Assembly: GCF_037076555.1 (NCBI RefSeq)
Contig: NZ_AP029023.1
Span: 1,550,001-1,614,000, forward strand
From: Methylophilus sp. DW102
Lineage (GTDB): Bacteria; Pseudomonadota; Gammaproteobacteria; Burkholderiales; Methylophilaceae
Direction of reading: 5' to 3'
Length of the DNA stretch: 64,000 bases
The notes under the pieces were generated by a model, which saw only the letters and a list, made by a program, of their open reading frames with translations, was not told the origin of the DNA and did not search any database. Positions 9,254-17,133 of this stretch are shown here, one piece after another. How positions within the stretch are numbered: the first letter of the stretch is position 1; the number at the start of each line of letters is the position of its first letter. The position numbers and the translations under genes are program-made.

Positions 9254-10017
9254 TTTTCAGCTCTCTTGGGGATCCCGGGAATAAATGCATTGGTATTTTT
9301 GACATATTCGGCATACCCGGGACGACGGCTGTGGATAGTCTGCTCCATCAAACTCACACCACTGACTTTTAACAGCAAGAACGTCATCAAAAGCGGTGAC
9401 ACCCAAACCCAATAGCTCGCTGATGACGCCGCCAACAGTGCAAATCCCCACCAGATCAGACACTCGCCAAAGTAGTTTGGGTGGCGGCTGTAGCGCCATA
9501 AACCAGTATTCAGTACCTGGGTTTGATGTCCGGCGGAAGCCCTGAACCGTGTGAGCTGCAAGTCCGCCACCACCTCCCAATATAGACCGAGCACAAATAA
9601 CAATACACCAGCCAGGTCCAGCCAATTCAAGGCAGCAGTGCTTGAGATGGCCGCGAACAGAGGATAAGAAATGATCCAGGCCAGCAGCGCCTGAAAAGCG
9701 AACACAATGTAAAGGCTTTTCAACCAGAAATAAGGCTCATTGTTTTTACGTATCGTGTCATATCGATGATCTTCTTTGCCCCAGTTGCGCCAGGTTAAAA
9801 AAATACTCAACCTTAGCGACCATAAGGTCACTGCGAACAGCACCAGGCAGGCGCGTAATGAAAGGTCTTGCAGGAATATGGCGGTTACATAGGCCGTGAT
9901 GGCAAAGAACAGGCTCCACATGCTATCCACATGGCTGTAGTGTTTGGTGATAAAACTTAAGAACCAGCCGCAAAGTGCAAACAACACAATCGCGATCAGC
10001 GCGTAGTAATAAATCAT
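9250..10017 (-). CDS. DUF1295 integral membrane protein (steroid 5-alpha-reductase-like fold)
   Basis: A 255-residue protein with about six membrane segments. It shows the DUF1295 pattern: SHVDSMWSL near the N-terminus, LTWRNWGKEDHRY, then the C-terminal LWRYSRHPNYFGECLIWWG block shared with steroid reductases and isoprenylcysteine methyltransferases, which form the cofactor site. It may reduce a double bond in a lipid substrate; this is inference. It starts 2 bp after the DUF2878 gene and overlaps the DUF6134-like gene, so it is an operon member. Confidence 0.85.
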   Translation of the reverse strand: MIYYYALIAIVLFALCGWFLSFITKHYSHVDSMWSLFFAITAYVTAIFLQDLSLRACLVLFAVTLWSLRLSIFLTWRNWGKEDHRYDTIRKNNEPYFWLKSLYIVFAFQALLAWIISYPLFAAISSTAALNWLDLAGVLLFVLGLYWEVVADLQLTRFRASAGHQTQVLNTGLWRYSRHPNYFGECLIWWGFALLAASSASYWVWVSPLLMTFLLLKVSGVSLMEQTIHSRRPGYAEYVKNTNAFIPGIPKRAEK

Positions 10018-10019
10018 GT

Positions 10020-10547
10020 TTACTCCAAAGCGAGAGACTGGTTAAAGCGATGACGTAACCACAGCATGAGTGGTAACAGAGTGGCCCATTCAAAGGCAAA
10101 CCAGGCCAGGCTGTAAAGGCTTGGTAATTGAATGGCCCCCACACTTTCAGCCCCTAAATAAGCAAGGGGGCCGAACACTGCCCCCAGCATGAACGCCAAG
10201 GCATATTTATGTTGTAACCAGCGCATGCTGACGTTCAGCGTGGTGGCAAAGGCAAGCCATAAGGCCAACATCCAGAGCGGGATGTAGGCCAACCACTGCG
10301 TATGGTTTTCAAATAGGATCCATTGCAACTTATATGCAAATTGGTCTGCCACTGCGCCAATCACTGCCGTCAATAAGAGCGGCAACGTTTGCGCCCAACC
10401 CTCGACCAGCGATAAATGCAGCAGGGTATAGAGCAACACTGCAGCGAAAACGGCTGTACTCAAGCCGGGTTTAGCGGACAATACGCACAGCCACCAGATC
10501 ACTTGAAAAGAAATAAAATTAAATATAATCAATTTCTTATTGGTCAT
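10020..10547 (-). CDS. DUF2878 membrane protein
   Basis: A 175-residue membrane protein with roughly five hydrophobic helices. The family start is visible (IFNFISFQVIWWLCVL) and the C-terminus is LLPLMLWLRHRF. DUF2878 proteins have no known activity and are commonly found next to CFA-like methyltransferases and DUF1295. It lies 15 bp after the methyltransferase gene and 2 bp before DUF1295, all on the same strand. Confidence 0.85.
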   Translation of the reverse strand: MTNKKLIIFNFISFQVIWWLCVLSAKPGLSTAVFAAVLLYTLLHLSLVEGWAQTLPLLLTAVIGAVADQFAYKLQWILFENHTQWLAYIPLWMLALWLAFATTLNVSMRWLQHKYALAFMLGAVFGPLAYLGAESVGAIQLPSLYSLAWFAFEWATLLPLMLWLRHRFNQSLALE

Positions 10548-10562
10548 ATTTAATCTTTCAGA

Positions 10563-11606
10563 TTATCGTTTGGCAAATAAATAGTGGCTGACCCACCAGG
10601 TCTGGCCATGGTTGTAACCGAACAGTTCTGCGCAGGCCATGAAAAAAATCCGCCAACGTTGACGCCACATTTCTGCATCGGCCGGGCCATAGATATGCGC
10701 CAGGACAGGGGTCAGTACTTGATGGTTTTGGTCCATCAGTTGCAGCCAGGCATTCGCCGTTTTTTCATAATGTGTACCATCCCAGCGCCATTTGTCTAAC
10801 AGTTTCAAATCATCCTGAAAATACAGCGGCAAATCATCACTAGGCATCATGCCACCACTAAAGAAATACTGGCTCATCCAATCATCTTCCGCTTTGACAT
10901 CAAAAGCATAAGGGGTGTAGCGGTGGACAAAAATATGCTTGAAAAACAAACCACCCGGCTTAAGCCAGCGCGCCACTTTGCCATAGAGCACTTGGTAGTT
11001 GCGCATGTGTTCAAACATTTCAACCGAAACAATGCGGTCGTAAGTTTGCTCGGTATCAAACACATTCATATCTGCAGTGAGGATATGAATGTTTGACAGA
11101 CCACGCGCTTTTGCCTGACTCATAATATATTCACGCTGCGAAGCGGAGTTTGAGACCCCCGTAATCTGCGCCTGCGGATAATGGCTGGCCATCCATAGCG
11201 TCAGCGAACCCCAGCCGCACCCCAGCTCTAAAATATGTTGACCATCATGCAACTGGGCATGTGCACAGGTTTGCGTGAGCGCCAGCTGCTCGGCTTCATC
11301 AAGCGTGCGTGTTTCCGGCAACCAGAAACAGCTACTGTATTTGCGATTGCTACCTAAACAATATTGATAAAAATCGGCAGGTACTTCGTAATGCTGTGCA
11401 TTGGCTTTTTCAGGCAGTGGCGCGATCTCTGACCGAGCCATTGCCTGCAAAAATTGGACTAGACTTGACTGCGCTTGCTCACAATCCTGTTCAGAAATTT
11501 CTTGCAGCCTTGATTTGCACAGGCGTTGAATGCCTTTACGGATCAAAGCATCAGAGAGGTAGCCTTTTTCAGCCAATTTTAAGGCAAATGTTACAGGTGA
11601 AGTCAT
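10563..11606 (-). CDS. CFA-synthase-like SAM-dependent methyltransferase
   Basis: A 347-residue paralogue of the CFA synthase encoded at 3732-5021. It contains YEVPADFYQYCLGSNRKYSS, the SAM loop ILELGCGWGSLTLWMA, SVEMFEHMRNYQVL, KPGGLFFKHIFVH, and FFSGGMMPSDDL where true CFA synthases have YIFPxGxxPS. It lacks the long N-terminal domain of E. coli Cfa. This subgroup resembles coclaurine N-methyltransferase-like and acyl-chain methylases. A C-methylation of an unsaturated acyl chain, as in methylated or furan fatty acids, fits the context, but the product is unknown. It is probably the first gene of the operon and is divergent from the PQQ dehydrogenase gene. Confidence 0.85.
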   Translation of the reverse strand: MTSPVTFALKLAEKGYLSDALIRKGIQRLCKSRLQEISEQDCEQAQSSLVQFLQAMARSEIAPLPEKANAQHYEVPADFYQYCLGSNRKYSSCFWLPETRTLDEAEQLALTQTCAHAQLHDGQHILELGCGWGSLTLWMASHYPQAQITGVSNSASQREYIMSQAKARGLSNIHILTADMNVFDTEQTYDRIVSVEMFEHMRNYQVLYGKVARWLKPGGLFFKHIFVHRYTPYAFDVKAEDDWMSQYFFSGGMMPSDDLPLYFQDDLKLLDKWRWDGTHYEKTANAWLQLMDQNHQVLTPVLAHIYGPADAEMWRQRWRIFFMACAELFGYNHGQTWWVSHYLFAKR

Positions 11607-11812
11607 GATGATAATTATTGTATTAACTAAATGATTCTAGTATAAGTCCATTCGTCCTTCCGATTAGTTTCATGGATAGAAAACTTTTTATCCATGCCAG
11701 CCTTCAGGTCGATGTTGCAGGTGTTTACTGCTGGATATGCCGAATTCGCGGGCGGGTAAGTTTTAGGTGTATACTAACCTGTATAGTCAAATATATAGCG
11801 GGGGTTATCATC
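11607..11812. promoter_or_regulatory. Divergent promoter region between lipid block and PQQ dehydrogenase, with inverted repeat
   Basis: This 206-bp spacer separates the divergent methyltransferase (minus) and PQQ dehydrogenase (plus) genes. It holds an exact inverted repeat, CATGGATA (11671-11678) and TATCCATG (11689-11696), with a 10-nt spacer. A second palindromic patch, AGGTGTATACTAACCT, lies near 11765-11780, followed by TATAGT at ~11783 that could be a -10 element. The region probably holds both promoters and an operator; no specific regulator can be named. Confidence 0.4.
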
Positions 11813-13606
11813 ATGCAAAACAACACAGCGAAGGTATGTGCTGTAGTGACATTTTCTGTCATGCTTATGGCTTGTTCGCATGCCAGCAAGCCAGAAAAAA
11901 CGGCCTCGCCCAATGTCGATTGGCCAAGTTATGGCATGAATCTGAAGGCGCAGCGTTACTCTTCTTTGTCACAAATCAACCAGAAAAACGTCCATCAGCT
12001 TGCGCTCGCTTGGAAAGTGGAAACCGGTGTAAAAGCCACGTTTCAAGCCACTCCGATTGTGGTCAATGGTGTGATGTATGTCAGCTTGCCCTACAACCAT
12101 GTGTTGGCGCTGGATGCAGCGACGGGTCAACAGCTATGGAAATACACGCACGACCGCAAACCAGACTGGCCGATGTGCTGCGGTCCAGCTAACCGTGGCG
12201 TAGCCGTGGCAGAAGGTAAAGTGTTTATTGGTACAGTGGATGCCAGGCTGATTGCATTGGATGCCAAAACGGGCGCAAAGCAGTGGGATATTGATGTCGC
12301 CGCTAATCAGGTGAGCACCGAGCACCAGGACGCCTTAAGTGGTGATGACCCCAATAAAACCCGCAAAGTGACAGGGGGCACCGGGGTAGGCATTGCGATG
12401 GCCCCGGTTGTTTACAATCATAAGGTCATGATCGGCATTACCGGTGTCGGCTATGGCTTGCATATTGATAATCCTCGCAGTGATGCGCCCTTGGGCGCGG
12501 TGATCGGCGTCACTGGCCGTTATGGCCGTCCAGGCTTTTTGGCAGCTTATGACGTGAATGATGGTCATCAGGTCTGGCAGTTTGATACGATACCCAAGCA
12601 GGGTTGGGAAGGGCAGTTTGTGACTAAAACGGCCGATGGCAATCAGTTTCACAGAGACACCGCCGCTGAGCGGACAGCACTTAAAGACTACCCTGACGCC
12701 GCAAAATTTGGCGGAGGCTCAGCCTGGAGTACACCAGCCATTGATACCACAACCAATACCCTATACTTTGGCACAGGCAATCCCTCACCTCAAATGAACG
12801 ATATTTCGCGCCCAGGCGATAACTTATATACAGTTTCTTTAGTGGCGCTCGATACCGAAACCGGTCAATACAAATGGCATTATCAACAAGTCCCTCACGA
12901 TCTTTGGGGCTATGATCTGGCAAGCCCACCAGTCCTGTTTGACTATCAACTTCATGGCAAGACTATTCCTGCCGTGGGGCAGGCCAGTAAAACGGGCTGG
13001 TTTTACATTCACGACCGCAACACGGGTCAGTTCTTGACCAAGTCAGCCCCATTTGTGCCACAACACAATTTATTTGCCAAGCCAAGTCAAGAAGGTACTG
13101 TCATCTATCCAGGCATTTTAGGCGGTGCCAACTGGTCACCTGTCAGCCTCGATGAAAAACATCAGAAAGTTTATGTGGCTGCAATGCATAGCCCGATCAA
13201 ATATACCGTTCACGAAACCACAGTGAATCCGGGCGAAAAACCTATTCGCTATGCAGCCAGTGAACCCACAGACGACCCTAGATGGGGCGTACTCAGTGCA
13301 ATTAACCTGACTGATGGCCATATTTTATGGCAACAAAAAACGAATCAGCCATTGGTTGGCGGTGTGCTAGCAACAGATGGCGGGTTAGTGTTTTGTGGGG
13401 AAGGTGAGGGCAGGCTAGCGGCTTATAACGCTCAAACCGGTGTATTAATGTGGCAGTATCAATCGGAATATGGCGTGAACGCGCCACCTATTTCTTATGC
13501 AATTAACGGTGAGCAATATATTGCTGTTGTGAGTGGTGGAAACTCGTTATTTGGGTTTAAACAAGGCGATCAAATACACGTTTTCAAGCTTAATACAATG
13601 CAATAA
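11813..13606 (+). CDS. PQQ-dependent dehydrogenase, lipoprotein
   Basis: A 597-residue quinoprotein. ATG 11813 was chosen over an in-frame ATG at 11672 because it has a GGGGG ribosome site and begins a lipoprotein signal with lipobox LMAC (Cys21). Beta-propeller repeats of the type ALDAATGQQLWKY recur throughout. The vicinal cysteines MCCGPANRG match the disulfide of PQQ alcohol dehydrogenases, and GTGNPSP matches the PQQ/metal asparagine block. The region around the catalytic Asp reads HDLWGYDLASPP, with Gly where many relatives have Asp. No CxxCH is present, so it lacks a haem domain and needs a separate electron acceptor. Substrate is unknown; it is not a typical MxaF or XoxF. It would be anchored to a membrane facing the periplasm. 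Confidence 0.82.
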   Translation: MQNNTAKVCAVVTFSVMLMACSHASKPEKTASPNVDWPSYGMNLKAQRYSSLSQINQKNVHQLALAWKVETGVKATFQATPIVVNGVMYVSLPYNHVLALDAATGQQLWKYTHDRKPDWPMCCGPANRGVAVAEGKVFIGTVDARLIALDAKTGAKQWDIDVAANQVSTEHQDALSGDDPNKTRKVTGGTGVGIAMAPVVYNHKVMIGITGVGYGLHIDNPRSDAPLGAVIGVTGRYGRPGFLAAYDVNDGHQVWQFDTIPKQGWEGQFVTKTADGNQFHRDTAAERTALKDYPDAAKFGGGSAWSTPAIDTTTNTLYFGTGNPSPQMNDISRPGDNLYTVSLVALDTETGQYKWHYQQVPHDLWGYDLASPPVLFDYQLHGKTIPAVGQASKTGWFYIHDRNTGQFLTKSAPFVPQHNLFAKPSQEGTVIYPGILGGANWSPVSLDEKHQKVYVAAMHSPIKYTVHETTVNPGEKPIRYAASEPTDDPRWGVLSAINLTDGHILWQQKTNQPLVGGVLATDGGLVFCGEGEGRLAAYNAQTGVLMWQYQSEYGVNAPPISYAINGEQYIAVVSGGNSLFGFKQGDQIHVFKLNTMQ

Positions 13607-13812
13607 CTTTTAATAATGCAAAAAGTAAATTTTATTCTTTTTGAATAACCGTTTAAATTGGCCTCTATTGATTTTTATGTTACCCTGACGTAGAGAAGAG
13701 TTTTTAATTGTTACACCAAATTAAAATTGATTAGTCACAATGGGCTATTGCGTTTGGATGACTGGTCAATCAATAATCAAAGTATTAAATTTTTATTTTT
13801 GGAGAAGTTAGA

Positions 13813-14328
13813 ATGCTGAAGTCTATCGGCAAATTATCAATGATTGCTATGTTTGCAACTGCATATGTATCTGTTGCGCAGGCACAGGATTTTGGTCCAT
13901 ATACCACAAGTCAAAGTTTAGATTTTTCTCGCTTGAAGGATGACGCTGATTACGTCAAGACCACAGGGCCAGCAATTGCCAGAGGCTTGTATTTTGAAGA
14001 TACTTATGAAATCAACCTGACACAAGTATCTGATTTTTCATACAGTATTTCTGAAATCACAACTGGTGATAATACAAAGTACGATGTCACATTTCTGAAT
14101 TTCGGATTTTATGATGCAAATGGCACTTCAGTGTCAACATTGACAAACTTGGCTGCTGGCACCTATTTTCTTTTTGCTAGCGGAAAATTGGCCGGTACTG
14201 TCGGTGGCGACTTTAATGTAAGCTTTAATATCTCGCCTGTAGCGGCTGTGCCAGAGGCTGACTCATATGCCTTGATGTTAGCTGGCCTGGGGCTGGTTGG
14301 CATGATTGCTCGCCGTAAAAGCAAATAA
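13813..14328 (+). CDS. PEP-CTERM sorting-signal protein (VPEAD variant)
   Basis: A 171-residue exported protein with a signal peptide ending near AQAQD and a C-terminal sorting signal VPEADSYALMLAGLGL followed by a basic tail ARRKSK. The motif is the VPEA variant common in betaproteobacteria. Exosortase would recognise and process this tail during surface or exopolysaccharide export; no exosortase gene is in the window. The body is Ser/Thr/Asn-rich and beta-strand-like without a recognised domain. The ribosome site GGAGAAG lies 9 nt before the ATG. The AT-rich 206-bp upstream spacer suggests its own promoter. Confidence 0.85.
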   Translation: MLKSIGKLSMIAMFATAYVSVAQAQDFGPYTTSQSLDFSRLKDDADYVKTTGPAIARGLYFEDTYEINLTQVSDFSYSISEITTGDNTKYDVTFLNFGFYDANGTSVSTLTNLAAGTYFLFASGKLAGTVGGDFNVSFNISPVAAVPEADSYALMLAGLGLVGMIARRKSK

Positions 14329-14351
14329 TATTAGAGAGTGAGAGGGTCGTT

Positions 14352-14891
14352 ATGAAATTAGCCAAATTTTTTATTGCTACATCGTTGCTTTGGTCAGCTT
14401 ATGCAAATGCGGCTTTTTCTATATCTGATGCAGATCCTTTAAATCCAGGTTCTAACGACTCTTTTTCAACTGCCCAATCAGCTTTTACTTTATTGCCAGG
14501 TAATGAATATAAGATCACTGGCGATATTACGGCCAATGACATTGATTTTTACAAAATTATTGTTGGGTCAGCTAGTCCGCTTGTACTAAATATCAAGTTA
14601 AGTGCACCAAACATGAATCCTGGTTTGGGCTTGTATGACGTTGGCGGCAATTTGTTATCTTACGACACAGAAACCGGTGGCACTCAATACGCCGCCATAC
14701 TGAATTATGTGTTGAATGCCGGTACATATTTTGTTTCTGCTGAGCGTTCAGTCTCAAATAGTCCAAATTTTGCGTACTCTATTACGCTTGATGTTCCCGG
14801 AGTTAATCCGGTCCCAGAACCTGAGTCAGTTAGCTTTTTGGCACTTGGAATAGCTGTTATTGGATTGGTTGTCCGACGCAGATCTAAATAA
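14352..14891 (+). CDS. PEP-CTERM sorting-signal protein with PPC-like domain
   Basis: A 179-residue exported protein with a signal peptide (cleavage near ANAAF) and a C-terminal VPEPESVSFLALGIAV signal with RRRSK tail, the canonical PEP-CTERM. The body reads ITGDITANDIDFYKI and LNAGTYFVSAE, resembling pre-peptidase C-terminal (PPC) beta-sandwich domains. It lies 23 bp after the previous PEP-CTERM gene and before a shared terminator, so the two form a small operon. Function is unknown; a surface or matrix-associated protein is likely. Confidence 0.85.
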   Translation: MKLAKFFIATSLLWSAYANAAFSISDADPLNPGSNDSFSTAQSAFTLLPGNEYKITGDITANDIDFYKIIVGSASPLVLNIKLSAPNMNPGLGLYDVGGNLLSYDTETGGTQYAAILNYVLNAGTYFVSAERSVSNSPNFAYSITLDVPGVNPVPEPESVSFLALGIAVIGLVVRRRSK

Positions 14892-14912
14892 TCAACGTAT
14901 TGCAGAATAAAT

Positions 14913-14937
14913 AAAAAGGGCTCATGGAGCCCTTTTT
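14913..14937 (+). terminator. Intrinsic terminator after PEP-CTERM pair
   Basis: The stem AAAAAGGGCTC / GAGCCCTTTTT with loop ATG is followed by ATTTAT. It is strong and nearly symmetric. Confidence 0.9.
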
Positions 14938-15239
14938 ATTTATCAGATACATCTTCACAAAAATATGACGCCAGAAGCATGAGCCCAGTAGTTTCCTCCC
15001 AAAGCGACTGGAAAACCATTTCTTGTACCGACATTTTCTTCTTTGCATAGTGCCATAAATTTAACATAATATACATTATGCGAAATAAAATGAAGAATGA
15101 CGGTTCTCAATGGAAAACTAAGACTTCAACTCGCTTATCAAACTCTAAGTGTTAGGTAGCTGTAAGCTTGAAAAAACAATTTTTACATTATCTTACAAAG
15201 TGCTAGTATTAGCTTTCAAACAAGAAAAAGGGAGGAAAC
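14938..15239 (+). promoter_or_regulatory. Non-coding spacer with promoter for the 122-residue orphan
   Basis: This AT-rich 302-bp spacer shows no convincing gene. Near its end is a sigma-70-like promoter: -35 TTTACA (15182-15187), 16-bp spacer, -10 TAGTAT (15204-15209). A very strong ribosome site, GGGAGGA (15230-15236), follows before ATG 15240. I see nothing else to report in it. Confidence 0.5.
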
Positions 15240-15608
15240 ATGAAAGAAGAAAAACAAATTGAAAAAGTGCAGACGCAACTCACCCTGCTCTGGTGTTTAA
15301 GAATCGGGGAATTCTTAGGGACCATTAATCAACAGAAACTTATCCATCAGTTAAATTTGAAACCTATTTTCCTCAGAAGATGGTTATTGGGTAAGATGGT
15401 GGTCCCTAGCACTATCATTTATCAAGTAAAACAACTGGCCTATGCACCACCACGTTCACGCAAGTGTAGAAAATTACGCATGACTGCGTGTGGTGAACAA
15501 AATTTAGCTTCACTGAAGGTAAGGTGTGAATGGAAGATCCGTTTTTTTGATGAGATGAATAAGCGAGCAAAGTACAAGTTTTGTAAGAAATTAAAGCGGA
15601 TCATTTAA
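15240..15608 (+). CDS. Small basic orphan protein, possible HTH
   Basis: A 122-residue lysine/arginine-rich protein I do not recognise. Residues ~30-65 (NQQKLIHQLNLKPIF then LRRWLLGKMVVPS) have the spacing of a Cro/C1-type helix-turn-helix, with LRRWLLGK in the position of the recognition helix end, so a DNA-binding role is possible. The remainder has four cysteines (CRKLRMTACG, KVRCEWK, FCKKLKRII) and a very basic end. It has its own promoter-like element and a strong ribosome site, which supports real expression. It has no partner nearby except the CheX-like operon that starts 121 bp later, which it might regulate. Confidence 0.6.
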   Translation: MKEEKQIEKVQTQLTLLWCLRIGEFLGTINQQKLIHQLNLKPIFLRRWLLGKMVVPSTIIYQVKQLAYAPPRSRKCRKLRMTACGEQNLASLKVRCEWKIRFFDEMNKRAKYKFCKKLKRII

Positions 15609-15729
15609 TTCACCGCGTAAATCCAATGAATGGCAATTGAAAAATTTACCTGCTTTTTACACCATTTATTCAGCCTTCAATCCTTTTTAAGCTGCGTTAG
15701 CATCAATATCCTATTGTTGGAGATGCTAC

Positions 15730-16227
15730 ATGCAGCTTTTGCCTACACAGGAAATGGTGAAAAAAATATCTGACTCCTGGTCGTTTGTAAGCGGTTCCGC
15801 TTTCAACTTCAAGGAAAGTCAGCGCTATACATTTCACAATCATGACAACCTCATGGCGGTTGTTCTTCCACTTTATATTGACCAATTACCGCAACATGAG
15901 TCGATTGCGATTGGTTTGATATTAGATGATGCTGAGGCACACAAAATCGCATCTCATATGTTTGGCTTATCTTCTGACGAATTATCCGATGAGGATGTCA
16001 AAGATGCCAAAAAGGAGACATGCAATATCATGGGGGGCGGCTTGATTGTAGATGAGCACAGTGAATTGGGCCTACCCAAAGAGATTCCTTTAGAAGAGTT
16101 CTTTGAACTCCAAAAAACGGCAACATTTAGCCGTTTATTTGTAAGCGATAAACCAAACGAAGACCTGGTGAATCTGGTGATCTTCGATGTAAATAATCAT
16201 AAGTTTTCAGGGGTATTTTCATTATGA
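15730..16227 (+). CDS. CheX/CheC-type phosphatase-like protein
   Basis: A 165-residue protein with the CheC/CheX/FliY phosphatase signature: helix DVKDAKKETCNIMGGGLI carries Glu96 and Asn99 (ExxN) plus Gly102-104. In CheX and CheC these residues remove phosphate from CheY. The N-terminal part is a beta-rich half as in CheX. Its stop overlaps the start of a response-regulator gene (ATGA), so that regulator is the likely substrate. This is distant from the main che cluster, suggesting a separate signalling branch. The start ATG is preceded by TTGGAGATGCTAC. Confidence 0.75.
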   Translation: MQLLPTQEMVKKISDSWSFVSGSAFNFKESQRYTFHNHDNLMAVVLPLYIDQLPQHESIAIGLILDDAEAHKIASHMFGLSSDELSDEDVKDAKKETCNIMGGGLIVDEHSELGLPKEIPLEEFFELQKTATFSRLFVSDKPNEDLVNLVIFDVNNHKFSGVFSL

Positions 16228-17123
16228 GCACAATGACGGGTGAAGCAGCCAAATTCTTGATTGTGGATGACAGTCGTGCAATACAAAGTATTATCAAACG
16301 TGCGATTGAAGGATGTAATTATCCAAAGCTCGAAATTCAAACTGCGACAGATGCTGAAGCTGCGATGAATATTCTCGAGGGCTATCGCCCTGACTTGATT
16401 ATTACTGACTGGCACATGCATAAAATCAGTGGCCTTGAATTTTGTCAGCATGTCTGCCAAACATACGGAAAAAAAATCCCAATTGGCTTTGTGACCACGG
16501 AATCTGCCGCCGAAAAAATCGACCAGGCTTATCAAAGTGGCGCAAGATTTGTAATTAACAAACCCTTCCAAGATATTGATTTAAGATCAAAAATATTAGA
16601 GATCATTCCAGTGGGTGGCATCACTGAGCAGCCTGCGGCTATCCCAGAGAATCTCGCGACTAGCCATCAAATGCTCTCAAGCATGCTTAAGGGTCAGGCT
16701 TTTACGCTAGAGCCCTGCCCTCCACTGGGCTTAACGGATTTGACTGAAAACAATTTCATTGGATTGTTTGGCGAAAACGGGAAAACACCCCCCGTCAATG
16801 CGCTTGCTATCATGGAAATGAACGCTGTAGGCCTGTTGTGGGCGTTGAATAATGAAAAACCCGAAATGCTTAAAACTATACTCGCCAGTGGTGGCGCCAG
16901 TAACGACCAACTAGATGAAGCGAGAAGGTTCATGGATGAGTTTGGTGCGGGTATGTCAATTGGACATAAAAATGGTCCATTGAAACTGGCTAGATCAAGT
17001 ATAGTCAGTCGGCAATTTCCCCGCCTTGAGATGTCGTTGAAGAGCAATGCTGGCCGTATGGATTATCGAATCCATGTACCAGAAATCGGAACAGGATTTA
17101 TTACTTATATTAAACTCCTGTAA
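16224..17123 (+). CDS. Response regulator with unrecognised C-terminal output domain
   Basis: A 299-residue protein. Residues ~9-130 form a receiver domain: acidic pair VDDS, phospho-acceptor Asp in ITDWHM, Thr in FVTTES, Lys in INKPF. The C-terminal ~150 residues (MLKGQAFTLEPCPP onward, ending GTGFITYIKLL) match no domain I know; no HTH, GGDEF, EAL or HD-GYP motif is visible. It is translationally coupled to the CheX-like gene upstream and followed after 10 bp by a coiled-coil gene. The C-terminal part may be a diverged CheX/CheC-like or binding domain. Confidence 0.8.
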   Translation: MSTMTGEAAKFLIVDDSRAIQSIIKRAIEGCNYPKLEIQTATDAEAAMNILEGYRPDLIITDWHMHKISGLEFCQHVCQTYGKKIPIGFVTTESAAEKIDQAYQSGARFVINKPFQDIDLRSKILEIIPVGGITEQPAAIPENLATSHQMLSSMLKGQAFTLEPCPPLGLTDLTENNFIGLFGENGKTPPVNALAIMEMNAVGLLWALNNEKPEMLKTILASGGASNDQLDEARRFMDEFGAGMSIGHKNGPLKLARSSIVSRQFPRLEMSLKSNAGRMDYRIHVPEIGTGFITYIKLL

Positions 17124-17133
17124 GGAGAATAGG

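Noticed and set aside
11672..11812. N-terminal extension of the PQQ dehydrogenase
   Set aside because: The extension would hide the lipoprotein signal peptide, and the ATG at 11672 overlaps an inverted repeat without a ribosome site.
13607..13660. Terminator after the PQQ dehydrogenase (AAAAAG/CTTTTT)
   Set aside because: The stem is only A/T pairs plus one G/C and has a large loop; too weak to call.
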